DNA of 64,000 nucleotides from Dolomedes plantarius. Lineage: Eukaryota > Arthropoda > Arachnida > Araneae > Dolomedidae. Shown piece after piece: positions 42,951-55,453 of the stretch; positions within the stretch are counted from its first letter, which is position 1, and each line of letters begins with the position of its first letter. The translations under genes and the position numbers were made by a program. Location: the NCBI GenBank assembly GCA_907164885.2, contig OU015501.1, positions 66,378,808 to 66,442,807 of the forward strand, written 5' to 3'. The notes under the pieces are model-generated. The model made no database searches, was not told the origin of the DNA, and saw nothing but the letters and a program-made list of their open reading frames with translations.

Positions 42951-43645
42951 CCGTAAAATCTCGAGTATAAGACGCACTTTTTTTTCATATTTTAGTCCGC
43001 AAAAATGATGGTGCGTATTATACTCGCGTACAAAAAAAAGTAGTTTTAAATATTGGAACGAACGTACAGCAGCTGTAAAACATTTTCGCAACACGGGTGC
43101 GTGCGCATCTGCACTCCGTGATTCATCCACCCGTTAAAAATGCATATCAAAATTGAACAACTAAACAAGTTTAATCTTTAAAAAAATATCTGAGAAATAA
43201 TATTTGATTACTGTAAAATCTTGAGTATAATACGCACTTTTTTTTCACATTTTAGTCCGCAAAAATGAGGGTGCGTATTATACTCGCGTACAAAAATAAG
43301 TAGTTTTAAACATTGGATAAACGAACGTACAGCAGCTGTAAAACATTGTCGCAACACGGGTGCGTGCGCATCTGCACTCCGCGATTCATCCACCCGTTAA
43401 AAATGCATATCAAAATTGAACAACTAAACAAGTTTAATCTTAAAAAAAAATCTGAGAAATAATATTTGATTACTGTAAAATCTTGAGTATAATACGCACT
43501 TTTTTTTCACATTTTAGTCCGCAAAAATGAGGGTGCGTATTATACTCGCGTACAGTAAAAAGCGTAGTTTTAAACATTGGATAAACGAACGCTGTAAGAT
43601 ATTGTCGCAGCACGAGTGCGTGTGAATCTGCACTCCGTGATTCAT
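42951..43645. repeat. Three tandem copies (~261 bp) of transposon 5' end
   Basis: Copies start at 42951, 43211 and 43473. Copies 1 and 2 are close to identical through CATCCACCCGTTAAAAATGC and a spacer ending ATATTTGATTA. Copy 3 diverges after about 43645 into the unique 3' part. Copies 2 and 3 share more with each other (CTTGAGTATAATACGCAC) than with copy 1 (CTCGAGTATAAGACGCAC). That suggests two successive duplications, with copy 2 or 3 duplicated last. Confidence 0.92.
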
Positions 43646-43805
43646 TAACCCGTTTACTAAGCAGGTATTCCTTTTAAACAAGCGGAACTCACAGTTCGTA
43701 TCGTCAAGTGAGGATGATGAGGGCGATATATATTACGACGGCAACAATAATTATGACATGGGCGCAACAACAATAGATGAGCTGTATTCCTGTGAAAGTG
43801 ATTAA
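43641..43805 (+). pseudogene. Transposase C-terminal tail remnant
   Basis: An open stretch after a TGA at 43638 gives 54 codons to a TAA at 43803-43805. It includes QFVSSSEDDEGDIYYDG and ends TIDELYSCESD. Acidic Ser/Asp/Glu tails of this kind end many pogo/Tigger (DDE_1) transposases. In copies 1 and 2 of the upstream repeat (for example 43057-43137) a short frame, AAVKHFRNTGACASALRDSS, loosely resembles the V-K-x-F-x-x-x-G-I-x-x-A-L segment that precedes such tails. The DDE core is absent, so this is a deletion derivative. Weak similarity, judged by eye. Confidence 0.35.
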
Positions 43806-44204
43806 GACTGATAATTTGACTGTAATGCTTGTTTTGAATTAACAATTTAAGTTTTTTTCTATCGAAATTGACGTTTTCGTTTCTTTTTATTACAAATTTT
43901 ATTTATGTTAATAAATATTTGTACAATTTTTAAATAAAATATTGAAAAGTTATGGGTGCTTATTATAGTCGAATTTTAATTTTTTCCGAATATTTTGCGC
44001 AAAATCAAGCATGCGTATTATACTCGGGTGCGTATTATAGTCGAAATTTTACGGTATGTATAGTGCTTAAAAAGGAAAGTTCCACGTTTTATTCTGCAGC
44101 GCGTTATACGGGAATCGTATTATACGAATAAATTCGTCGCACGTTTTAGAAAGCGTTGTGTGAAATCCCGTTATCTGAACTTGCATTATGTGAAGTCTAC
44201 AATA

Positions 44205-45297
44205 CAAGTAACACTTATATCGTTAAATGATTTTTCAGGACGTTTTTCCGATAAGAATTCTGTTATAAGTGTTTTGTTGGGTTTAATAAGCATTTTAAAG
44301 AGTTCGCTCTCGTTTTCCTTTAAATGAGATGGTCATTTATATCTTTTAATTTATATAAATTATCGTTTATAAATTGCGTAGTGGATTAGAAAGAAAGTTT
44401 CTACTAAGTTTAGTTTACACCACATAAAAAATCAAAACATGATAAATGTTTAAAAAATATCCCTTAAAATGTTCCTTTTTTACTCTTATGTCTGGTGCTA
44501 ATTCAGTACTCATTTAAGAATACATATTTAAGTTCGCGTTTCCTGTCGAGACAAATTAGCTCGCTATGCAGCAAAATCTTTTTTGGTAATGGATTTATTC
44601 CCTTGGTTACAACACATAAGTTGTTGAACATAAACGGTGTATTTACTGATCAATAGGAAAACACTCAGTGTTTTCTAAAGTTTTAATTTAAGAAACCCCT
44701 AAAGATCATAGTATTTCACCATCAGGGCTTTTAAAATTTTCTTTCAGATTATACATTTTTCTTAAAATATAATCAATATTTTTATCTTGCTTTAACCACT
44801 TTTCTTATTTAGTTTTGCTTTGAGGCTTAATCTTAACTCCCCGTTGACACTTAGTTACCCAAAAGTTTTTCGTTTTCGCTACCATTGAAGTTAATATCTT
44901 TTTGTGCGCAGAGCTACTAAAACACTTATGTATCCTTTAAAGTGGCGTGTTTTGGCCATATTTTATGGAAAACTTTTACAATTTATATATAAATGATATT
45001 TTTAAAAAAAAATCTCTATACTTATATCACTGGGACTTAACCATAGTTCCGTGTTTTTCATTGTGGTTATTCTATTTGTTGTCCTCAATATTTTTTTAAT
45101 GTCTTAATCGAAACATGGTTAAACTGAGTTTTAAAACTCTCGGCAGCTCTCTTCAATATTCGTTCTTCGTCTGGACAGTACGTTTTGTATAGATACAGAT
45201 AAACATGAAAATTAATTCATAAGAAGTTTCTTTAAATTTCACCAGACAAATCAACGGAGGACTTTAAAAAATAATTTCTATGCAAAAATGCCCCTAT

Positions 45298-45299
<2 letters not shown>
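44205..45299. other. AT-rich DNA, nothing recognised
   Basis: Separates the nested pogo-type elements from the next Tc1-like element. No feature is supported. Confidence 0.55.

Positions 45300-45341
<42 letters not shown>
45300..45341. repeat. (AT)n microsatellite
   Basis: Left half of an (AT)n tract split by the transposon at 45342-46600; it resumes at 46601. Confidence 0.95.
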
Positions 45342-45343
<2 letters not shown>

Positions 45344-46598
45344 TGGTTATCAAATTAATAGAAACACTAAGAAACATCATGAAAACCTTAATTAATACGG
45401 GGCAGGAACACCTTTGTATGTAATACCACCTGATTCACCTTGGAATTGGATTATACAAGTCCTAAATACTGGTTAAGAATATATTATACCATTCTTCAGG
45501 AAAAAATTATGAAAGTTCCTGTAGAGATGCTGTAGTGGATATCGATACATGTACCTATCTGTTTGTACAGATCACAGTGGTTGGATGATTTATAGTCGGG
45601 GGGATTGTACAAGGCAAGATATTTGACTTCTTTTTCATGCTCTTCAAACCAATACTTGATAGATTTAGCTGTATGTATAGGGGGATTATCATACCTGAGA
45701 ACACCATCTCCTGCAAGAAACAATCTTTGCACTATAGGATGGACTAGTGAGCTAAAATTTCGAAATAGTCCTTCCCATTCAATCTCCCTTTTAGGGTTAC
45801 AATAGAGCATGAAGAAAACCCTGAGATGTCATCCCAAACCCTGATAGATCTACCTCCATGATTGACAGTTGAGATGAGACAGCCAGAATCTTACGCTTGT
45901 GTATGTGTTCTCCAGACATAGCACGTCCTGTTGCGAGGAACAATGTGAACAATGATACGTCGGACCAAATGCCGGTTTTCGACTTATTACTCGACCAGAA
46001 TTTGCGCTCGTGGCACCACTGTGGACGATATTTTGTAATGTCATCCATTACAGGTGGCTTTGGAATAACTACTTTTCCGTAAGTGTTTTGTTTGTGAAGT
46101 TCCCTTCTACCTCTAATGGTTGATACAAGAACATGGAGATGCCGATTGAGCTCTTCGGTCATTTTGTTTTTAGTTGTTTTCTTTCTTCCTGTCACAATCC
46201 GCTTCAATACCTCGTCCGTCTCTTTCACTCAGCTCTCCCTTTCGTCCACTATTCTGTTTGGCAAAGGAATGTTTTTTCGTGTACTCTGTATGCTATCATG
46301 ACTTTCGATACCATAGCTCGAAAAAACCCATTAGCCTGGGGGTTGCATTAACAGATATCGAATTTAAAAGCGTTCCAACAATTTGCCCTTTTCACAAGGT
46401 CTGCAAGGTTTGACATTTTACGCTATTCCCCCCAAAAGCACGATGTCCTTATCTTCATTACTGCTGCCTGAGAGTTAAATACTACTTACACTATATTATA
46501 TAAAAAAATACTGGTGGCCAGACTTTTTTTTAAGGAATACGAAGCGCATTCATAAACACCACTAACATTGATAGGTGTTTCCATTATTTTGATAACCA

Positions 46599-46600
<2 letters not shown>
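45342..46600 (-). mobile_element. Decayed Tc1-like element inserted in (AT)n
   Basis: About 1,259 bp bounded by inverted repeats GGTGGTTATCAAATTAATAG (left) and GATGGTTATCAAAATAATGG (right, opposite strand), with TA on both sides inside an (AT)n microsatellite. A broken transposase lies on the minus strand. The element is shorter than a full Tc1 element and carries frameshifts, so it is non-autonomous and older than the one at 476-1887. Confidence 0.9.
45400..46290 (-). pseudogene. Broken Tc1-like transposase
   Basis: Pieces of a Tc1-type DDE transposase can be followed on the minus strand. The 143-codon frame 46228-45797 contains ...VTGRKKTTK... (degraded GRPR region), KMTEELNRHLHVLVSTI, and the first catalytic Asp in GIWSDVSLFTLF. 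A second frame, 45810-45496, contains VQRLFLAGDGVLRYDNPP (second Asp in YDN) and then IHTAKSIKYWFEEHEKEV. The third acidic residue is lost: the position after PDYKSS is Asn. I count 35 residues between the second Asp and that position. Beyond, in-frame stops interrupt an EEWYNI...DLYNPIPR tail near 45430-45490. A frameshift and missing sequence separate the first two catalytic blocks. It cannot be active. Confidence 0.85.

Positions 46601-46646
<46 letters not shown>
46601..46646. repeat. (AT)n microsatellite
   Basis: Right-hand continuation of the tract interrupted by the transposon at 45342-46600. Confidence 0.95.
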
Positions 46647-46652
<6 letters not shown>

Positions 46653-49600
46653 AATGTTTTACGTGATAGTGAAGGGACTGTTTGCAGGTAAACTTATATA
46701 TTTTATTCTAGAAAGTAAGGGGCATGTATGGTATTTTATGAGGCCAACTGTAAACTGTCTTCTTAAAAAGTTTTATAAATAATGCATTTAATTATGTACC
46801 TGTTATTATCCTAAACATATGTTTTATAGCGTTTATTTCTCATTATACAATATGATCCATATTAAGATTTGTGCTCAGGCAATTGTGGAACGTGGTCTAT
46901 TTCATATGTGCTTTTTCATGCGTTAATGATTCGAGACTATAATTCACTCTTGGTGAAATATTAAGGAAATAATACATGATACAAGTATATTTGTATAGAA
47001 GTTTCCAATCTCGTGCCAACGGGGGTAACATGAATCCAGAATGTTATGGTGGACAACACAAAATCTCGAAAAATATAATGTTTTCACTGGGTAAATCATT
47101 ATCTATTGATATCAATGATACTTAATATGATTAAATGATAAAAGTACGAATACATACTAATGTGCGCTGAGTGAGGAAGAGTACGATGTGCAATGAAATG
47201 CACGACTTGCGTGTGGCTTCAGATAGAAGCCGGTGGCCAGATGCTGAAAATAAAGTAGAAGATGTTTTAGCTACCAAGTAAAACGCCGAGTTTAGAATCC
47301 TCTGTTCAGTCCAAAGCTGATCAGAAAGATAGAACAAAACAGAATGTAGCAGTCTTTGCCTTAGAATTGCTTTAATCATTACTATGAAACAATCCGTATA
47401 CCACTTTATGTATAAAGTGTTCCCATGATGATAATTTAGATTTGTAAATTTAAGGTTATACGTATTTGTTCAGTTTGATCTTACCTTAGAGCGTATACGC
47501 CATCTAAAGTTTTGAAATGAACTTATTCTTTTAATTTAATTATTCTTTTACCCATGCTTTCATTAAGTTCTACACCAATTTTGTATGTAATCTATCGAGT
47601 ATATATTTCTCCATATCTCTACAAACAATATCTGCGTTAAGCCCTCTATTTTGAATAAGGAAGTAAATAGCTGCATTGTAATAAGAATGTAAATGTAACA
47701 GTGTAATAGCTACAATGTAATTATAAAAGTTAGTGTAAACACACAATGAAACGATTGAAAATTTCTTTTATTTTATTTGAACAATTTTGGATAACATTGA
47801 GTGAGTATCCAATATTTTTGGACAGCATTTCTTTTTAAATTTATATAATTTAGGGACATAGATAAATAATTTCGGTCAGATTTGTAAAACTTATAACCAA
47901 GAAAAACATTTTATTTTTTCGAGTTTCTCTAACCTAGATAACTATTAAGTAAGATTTAAAAAATTTATCCCGCCCAGTTACAACCAAATATTTAGTTAAA
48001 TGCCAGATATTTAGTTAAAGTCTTAATCATTTTCAAAATGTATTTGATCCTAACAAACGTGATCTTGAAATTTTTATACAACCCCTTTGCAAATTACTAA
48101 AAGATTGTGACAATTCGTCGCGAGATCTGATTAATGACTTTGAAAACGGATTGTTAATGGTTTCGGGCAAGAGTCAAAATTCTCAGGAGAAATTACCAGT
48201 GACACAGCAAGCCGAGCTTAAATTAAGATGTTATATTTCAACTTCATATTTCTTAACGGAAAGATAAACAAACTTTTAGTCACTTAAAGCAAAGCAAAAA
48301 CAGATTTTAAACTATAATCCTCTTTTAAAATTGTTAAATTTCTTATGCGCTTTCATGTATTTATTTAACAAAGAATACTGTCAAAGTAAGAATTTTTTGA
48401 AAAATGAAAACATGGCTATAGCTGACTGTGCAGGTTTTCCCATCTGTAGAATTAGTAATACACTTGAAAACTTCTCTCAACGGATATAATTTCTTGTATG
48501 CAGTCACTGATAAAAGAGTATAATCTTGTATCATTTTGTATAAGATTATATGTGTGTCCATCTAACTTTATCAACGTAAAAGAAGATTCTTTTATTTAAA
48601 TACAATAAATTAGTTTACTGGCTAATTATTTTATCCCTTTTTTCCGAATGAGAATAGAATATTATTCTTGACGTTGGAATTTTTGGATTTTAGCATTCAT
48701 CATTTTAGAAACTAACATCTTTGAACTTTACATATGTTATACGCATAATATGTATATTTTGGGTTTATAGGTTTGTGCCCACATTATAACCGTAGTTTCA
48801 GGAATTACTGAATTTGAACCAATGTCAGTCTGTGTGTATATGCTTTGCATATACGTAATTGTAACTGAAAGGATATCATAAAATTAAGTATATCATCCAT
48901 TTCTAAATAATAACGGAAAAGGATGATTTTGGTTTTGACAGTGATTTATGAATGCAAAGTGCATTGCTATCGCTTGCATTTAAATCATATCTGCAGTTAA
49001 GTCTTTTAGAATTTCATCAAGCTTACTTATTGTTTTAGAAATGAAACTTTAATTTTTTTAAAGATTTCATCTTTTTCCCAAACAACTCATCAGGAATGTA
49101 GCTTACACTAAATATTTCATTAACTGTATGTAATCTACTAAATAAAATAATGATAATACATATATATCTTGAATTTTGAATTTAAGATTAACAAAAAAAC
49201 ATTTTGAATGAACAAAAAATGTATCAAGCACTTTGTTTAAATAACACTTGTTTGAAGAAATGTTTTCCCACACTACGTATCACGATATAGAGTGATTATT
49301 TTAAATAAGCATAAACATACAATAAATGAAATTTATAAATAAAAATAAGTTCAATAATGTGTTGAATATTTATGCTTCAGAAAAAATAGTCAAAAATTAA
49401 CAAATTCCGTGCGTAAAACAATTAGCTGTATGGCTTTATTTTTTCAATTATGAAAACGTTACTGCATAATCAGAACGAACTGAAGGATTCGAAAATAAAT
49501 TTGATGTTTCTAGTATTTTTAAGATTTGATTCTTTTTTTACTGTTTTATACCGATGTATGAATACCGAAAAAGCAACTAGAAAATAAATAAGTTCATTTA

Positions 49601-50073
49601 TTAATTAATGTAAACTTTACAAATAGCATTGACATATCATTTAAACAAAATTTAATGATATAAATATTAAAATTTTAGTGATGAATCAAAAACTCAACCT
49701 TCATGAAAAACAAATATTCATATTGAAAGCTTAAAATAAATTAATGAGTTGTAATTTGACTATTTCTCTTAACCGTTAAAAAATAATTTTAATCCAAATA
49801 GTAAATATTTTCCTTTAGAGTATACGTATTAAGCACATTTACATACTGATAGACACACACGCAAACTCATGCATATGGATTTTACGTTCGTTTATCTATT
49901 TATCAGTATACTTCCTGAAACATATAGACACAAAGCACTCCATTTAATATTTACAAAAATAAAAGTCACTTAACATTGTTAATTAAAAGTACTTTGTGTA
50001 GAAAATGTTTTGTTTATAATTAATTTTCTAGCAAATTAAAAGTAAGTATTCATTACAACATATTGCTTTTATA
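46647..50073. other. AT-rich DNA, no gene recognised
   Basis: No exon, repeat or RNA gene is supported. Frames up to 82 codons (47379-47131, minus) show no domain. Confidence 0.5.
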
Positions 50074-51227
50074 CACTATCTACCAATAAGTATTTGGACA
50101 CCCATGCAAATGACGATATCTACGGTTATCAAATACGTCACGCCCCCCGCCGTTAAATATTGGGTAGGAAACAAGATTGGCATTAGTCGCATGCAAGATG
50201 CCATGAAGAGCAGAGTTATCTGATTGCGAAAAAGGTGTAATCGTCGGGTATCACAGATATGACCGATCCTTAAGGGACATATCTAACTACCTGAATTACC
50301 CAAAATCGACAGTGGCCTATGTGATTCGAAGTGGAAGGTGAGCGGTGATTGTCGGAATGTGCCCCGAGTCGGCAGACCCACGAAACTGGGAGATAGAGAA
50401 TAACAGGTGTCGTCCAGAGATATTCGGAAGATCCGCACCCAATCGATGGCCTATATACTCCAGGAGTTTCAACAGGCATCCGGGAGTGTTGTTTCGATCA
50501 ATATCATATGTGAACAAGCACATCTCCTTGGTTTTAATGATCGTGCTGCCGCTCATAAGCCTTTGATCAAAAAGTCCAACCGCGTTGCTCGGTTAATGTG
50601 GTGCAAAGTCTGTCTAAAGTGGACCGTAGATAAGTGGTATCGGGTTCTCTGGCGTAACGAATCAAGGTTCACCCTCTACCGTTCGGATGGCAAGGTCTGG
50701 GTCTGGTGTCTGTCTCGAGAGCGTCTCCTGCCAGAATGCATTGTGCCCAAAGTAAATTTCGGCGGATGTGGAATTATGGTCTGGGGGTGTTTCTCTTGAT
50801 ATGGACTGGGTCCCTTGGTCCTTTACGGGTCTTTTACGGGTTGGACCCATGTTACTTCCAGGACGACAACGCCAGATGTCATGTTGCGAGGTACACCATG
50901 GATTGGCATGGTGACAATGGGGTTAATCGAATGGACTGGCCTGCCCAGAGCCCAGACCGAAACACTATTGAGAACCTATGGGACGAGTTGGATCGCCGAA
51001 TTAAGGGGTGAAACAACCGTTCAAAATCGGGGAAGGAACTTTCATGTTTTCTCCAATTCGAGTAGAAGAAAATACCACTAGCCGTTATACAAGGACTTGT
51101 GAAAAGCATGCCCCGGAGGGTTGAGGCTGTAATTGCCTCTCGTGAAGATTCTACCAATTATTGAATATGAATAAATTTTGTTTTTCTTTTCTATCACAGA
51201 TGTCCAAATACTTAGTGGTAGATCGTG
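50074..51227 (+). mobile_element. Tc1-like element with internal deletion
   Basis: 1,154 bp bounded by inverted repeats. The left end is CACTATCTACCAATAAGTAT, the right end on the opposite strand is CACGATCTACCACTAAGTAT, and both continue into TTGGACA. TA lies at 50072-50073 and 51228-51229. GC content is well above the flanks. The plus-strand transposase is multiply broken and lacks a central segment, explaining the short length. Unlike the other two Tc1-type copies here, it is not in a long microsatellite. Confidence 0.93.
50198..51164 (+). pseudogene. Multiply broken Tc1 transposase, catalytic D to N
   Basis: The reading starts at ATG 50198 and uses three frames. Frame 1 has a TGA at 50204, then AELSDCEKGVIVGYHRYDRS and a helix-turn-helix up to about 50330. 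After a frameshift come VPRVGRPTKLGDRE (the GRPR-type motif), a TAA at 50401, and a long open part including VDKWYRVLWRNESRFTLYRS and GGCGIMVWGCFS, ending at TGA 50797. YGLGPLVLYGSFTG follows in the same frame. The third frame, entered near 50850 after an apparent internal deletion, gives YFQDDNARCHVARYTMDW and AQSPDRNTIENLWDELDRR, with stops at 51009 and 51063 and a tail ending at 51162-51164. The first catalytic position reads Asn (WRNES) where the family has Asp. The other two residues survive with the classical 34-residue spacing. Clearly inactive. Confidence 0.92.
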
Positions 51228-52369
51228 TATATATGTCAAAATAAAGCTAAAATTCAAAATGTTACCTATACTTTTCCTATAAAATTAAAAACAATTGAAT
51301 AAAATAAATTTCAAATGTGTAAGTGTTTGGTTTTTCATAAGTAATAAAACTTGAAATATAGATGGGATATGTCATCTCAAGTGTATAAAATGCGCAGTTA
51401 ATAATTAAACAAACAAACAAACACACACACACAGTGTTCTAAATCTAACAGACTAAATTACGACTTCTAGACAAATGTAGTAAAACAAATTAATTCCAAA
51501 ATCTGAAATGTTGCATTAGTTTTATTCATATTTTCAAAGGTTGTACTTATAAATAACTATATTTTCATTCATATTATTAATGAGTAGGCTTTTAAAAAAT
51601 TAATGATTTCTGGATAAACAGGAAACCTGTCATAAATAATCTAAAAATATCTGAAATTTGATAATGTCAGAAGTAAAATAAAATGAAACTTTAAGGTTCA
51701 ACTAATATATTTCTGTTTAAATTCCTTGGTTGCAGTTAACTGCTAATAATTTTCATATTGCATCTAAAAAATCTTAAGTAGATTCAAAACTTCTCAATTT
51801 TAAGTTAATATGTGTGTTAATATGTATTTTCATATTTCTAGTGATCATTTGACAAGATGACTGCATGAACACTGAATGTAATGTATATTTCTACGGTTTT
51901 GTGTTACGAAATGCATCCTATTGAGTTCCTTTATTATTGCTTATAATATTTCTGAGCTTTGTCCATTTCCTTTTGTAATAAAGGAAAGCTTTCCCCGTTT
52001 CTATTACTTAGAAAATAATTCTTTAAGTGCATTCAATTTACCTTGAAGCAGTTTGAGGTGTGTATCTTCCGTTTAAAAATTTACCTGTCAGGGGAGTACC
52101 AAATAAATAATTCAAAAATACAATGCTAATACGCAAATTTACTTGAAAAAGACCTAAATATAACCAGCTTAAAGTTATACGGTTTCAGAATTAGTAATTA
52201 TAAGTCTATACTTTGTTTCTCTAAAGCTTATGCAAAGTTAATTAAATATTTATTTATAATCTTCATTACAGAAATTTTCCACATGGAGATCCGATTATAC
52301 ATTATTATATTTTTCTGTGACAGTAATAACTGTATGACTTGTTAGATCTTTTCATGCATGTGATCGAAT
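51228..52369. other. AT-rich DNA, nothing recognised
   Basis: Contains only a short (CA)n at about 51419-51434. No gene is supported. Confidence 0.55.
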
Positions 52370-53070
52370 GCTTTCCGGACTTAGTGTCTTCCCCAGGGAT
52401 TCAAGTGACCCAAACTGCACGTGGCTCTCTCGGTTTAAACTTCATTCCTCAAACGCTTTGCACATTACTGTGCTTCATTACAAAGTTCTGAATGTTTATG
52501 AAATTGCAGATGACAGAGAAGATCTGATCACGCAGTTTCATTAAATATGAGCATCGCGAAAGTCTTTGTAGTTTTCCGATTCGAAGTCACGTGCTCGTAC
52601 TAACTCTTTCAATTTTGAGAGATATTAATCACGGCCGCATCTTGCTATACGGACGAAATCAATAATTCCCGTGAAAATTTAATGGTGTCTGAAATATTAA
52701 TCGTATTCCATCTGAGGCGTATAGGTTGCCGGTCTGGTTTTAAAATGCAAAGAATGAATAGCATTTGGAGGGGGAAAGAGTCCAACATCTCGATCCCAGG
52801 ATCGAAAAGCAAGGGCTGGGATACACAGAATACTCAACAGTATAAAGGGGAGAGAAGCTGAAGTGGGGCACATAATCGCCAATCGCTAAGCCGCTTTTAT
52901 GTGTGACGGAAAATTCGAAACTCCAAATCCGCTTTCCGAGCTCCGAGCGGAGAATGCCCCTAGCGGGAGGTACTTGTACACTCGCAGAGAACGGAGACAC
53001 ATGCACCAAAGGAATAATGTACCGGGTATTGTTTCTCGAAAACCCTACCTCACAGGGGCAATAGCCACAT
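52370..53070. promoter_or_regulatory. GC-elevated island with two CACGTG E-boxes
   Basis: Composition is raised over about 700 bp, with no exon that I can support. CACGTG occurs at 52418-52423 and 52588-52593. TTAATC homeodomain-type sites occur near 52624 and 52697. A TCGATCCCAGGATCGA hairpin lies near 52792. Overlapping frames of 61-89 codons on both strands look like non-coding openness in GC-richer DNA. A conserved regulatory element or UTR is possible; inference only. Confidence 0.25.
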
Positions 53071-55453
53071 CAAACAGTACGACTCCAATCTTAGCAAATG
53101 CTCTCAGATTTGTTAATGGTAAAATATCAAAAACAATAAATACGTTACGAATCAGTAAGAATTTCTAATATTGAAAATTGTAAAATATAACTGCATTTTG
53201 CAGGGCCTCTGTTTATTATTATTTCATTTTGGGACATTTTATTTTTGAACGAAGGATTTTTGAAACAGGATTTCTCATTTTTTGGAAGTCAAACGGAAAC
53301 AAGATGTATGCGAGAATAGCTCAGTTCGTGCGTAGCTCTTCCCAATAGTTGCCAAGTAATGCGTTAACTCTACGTACGTATTTTATGCGACTGGATTCTT
53401 TCAATAACTGTGGTAGAAAACATCGATATTTTAAAAAAGGTGAAATTACTAAGTGACTGGCAAATATTTCTACTAATCATTAAGAAAGTATTTTACGTAG
53501 TAGTGAAAAGGGGAAATCAGAAAAAGTCCAAAATGCTAATGGAAAATAAAAACTTAACCTGATTATGGGAGTATTAAAAAAATTGTAATTTTATCAACAA
53601 TTCTGCTTCGATATTCGTGTATAATCTAACTCTATGATTTTTTACCATAATATAATCTCTCATTACGCTTCGGAGAAGTTCTTTTTTCGTGAAAAATATT
53701 AATATTCTAAAACATAATTTATAATCTGTTTATGAAAAAGCTCTATTATAATGCATATGTATTTGGCATACGTCCGAAATATTGCAATATACTGTGGAGG
53801 GGAATTTATTAATATGAAAATATACTTAAATTAAGATATATATATTCCAAATGTATATTTATGATATAAAAATGTATTATTTCAGTTAATTTTACGTCTC
53901 GTATTTCAAGGATTCTGTATTTTATTCATAAGTCATTATTTAAAAATAATGATTTTATTTTACCGATATGAAGAAGGGTTAGCTGTAACAATATCAGGTT
54001 AAAACTCATTTTAAAATTACTCTTCATGGAATGTAAAACAATTGCTGTGATAGCAATTAAAAGTTCATAATTACCTGTTCTAAATGCACGGTTTAATATT
54101 ATTTAACTAAAACATAAATAGTAACTGTCTAAGGTAAGTGTTAGAGAAGAGCAAAATCGTCTCTTTAAGTGTACTCTAGTTAAATTATTATTAGATTCTT
54201 AGCATCAAATTTTTATGTTTAAAATTTGTTTAATTTAATATAAGTTCATTTTGTAATACTAATAATTTAGATTTTGCAGATGTATAAAACTTTGTTTACC
54301 TCTTCAACCTCAATTTTAGATGGTGTTACTTATTTGATATACTGAGTGGCATTTTAACTGTGATAATTTTTGACGTATGTTGAATTTAAATTAACTATGA
54401 AATTGTTCAATACCAGGAGATAGTCATATTTTAGATCAATACTTTCAAAATAAACTGTACTTTAGATGATAATGTCAGCAATGCACTGAATGAGACATTA
54501 TCTTTAAACATTGTTTTGAAGATGTATGTGACACAAATTCTTTTATATTTTTTTATTTATAAGTATTTCGTTATGATTTTTCAATGAAATGTTGTTAAAT
54601 ATATTGGAGGTATAAAAGTACTTGAACAATTTGAAACAGCACTAAAAAATTAAAGTTCTATTATTAATTTCCTTTGATTTTTGATATCTTCAAAGCAAAT
54701 TGTTCTGTGTGCATTATTGTTTACCTCTTTGTACCAAAGTCAGGTTTTAAAAATAATTTGGCTTGCGGATTTATAAAAGTTTTACTGATAAAATTTTAGT
54801 AATCCTAAACAGCAAACGAGAGTAATTTTTGAGATTTTTTTTTTTTTTGTGTGAAGGAAAATATTTTTTAAATTTTTTCTCCAAGCAAAAAAACTTTTAG
54901 AGTAATTTAATGGTAACCGAGCAAAAACATGCTGTGCAAAATTTCTTGGCGAAATTTTTCGATGAATATTAGATATGTCCTTTTAAAGATTATAAATCAG
55001 GAAAAATTCTATTCCGAAATAAATAGACAAAGTACTTACTGTACTTTCTATTGAGTACGTATAGAAAGTACAGAGTTAAAATATTGCATGTGTCAATGAT
55101 ACTTTTGTAGAAACATATTGTTTGTATTGTTTCTTTCTAAAAGCTCTATAACATATGTTCAGCCGAGAAATTAAAGATGAGATATTTCTTTATTTCATAT
55201 ATTGTTTCGTAAACATGATAAAAAATGCCTTTCCAGGACAGATCTTTGCTTTGAATTACAAATATTCACCTTTTCAACTGCTCTAGAAAATTAGTATACT
55301 CCGGATTTGGGGACCCGCTCCGCCGCTATATCCACCGATTTCATTGGTTGTAATCAGTATAACATGAAATATGCGTAAACCTTCTTAATACGAAAATGTT
55401 AACTACGTACTTTAATTTAAGATTACGGTTAACGCTTCTCAAGGTTCATACTA
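53071..55453. other. AT-rich DNA, no gene recognised
   Basis: No exon or element is supported. One hairpin at 55039-55073 is listed separately. Confidence 0.5.
55039..55073. repeat. 13-bp perfect hairpin
   Basis: CTGTACTTTCTAT (55039-55051) and ATAGAAAGTACAG (55061-55073) pair around the 9-nt loop TGAGTACGT. No T-run or other transcript signal marks it as a gene. Confidence 0.85.

Larger units (their letters stand above)
42951..44054 (+). mobile_element. Nested Tigger-like element with triplicated 5' part
   Basis: The left end CCGTAAAATCTCGAGTATAA and the right end on the opposite strand, CCGTAAAATTTCGACTATAA, are inverted repeats. TA lies at 42949-42950 and 44055-44056. The subterminal motif GTGCGTATTATA(C/G)TCG recurs several times near both ends. 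It sits inside the element at 42586-44202. Its left end, with about 200 bp of internal sequence, is present three times in tandem (period 260-262), and only the last copy leads into the transposase tail and right end. Confidence 0.82.
42586..44202. mobile_element. Outer pogo/Tigger-type element, interrupted
   Basis: Left end CGGTAGACTCCCGTATAACG and, on the opposite strand, right end TTGTAGACTTCACATAATGC form diverged inverted repeats. TA dinucleotides lie at 42584-42585 and 44203-44204. Motifs such as CGTATAACGC, CGTTGT and CGTATTATACGA recur in both arms. Without the nested insertion it would be about 510 bp and non-coding. Family assignment rests on the end sequences and TA duplication. 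Confidence 0.72.

Noticed and set aside
42870..43393. Two related minus-strand frames starting MDESRSADAHAP
   Set aside because: They are the two tandem copies of a transposon fragment read backwards; the coding sense of the element is plus.
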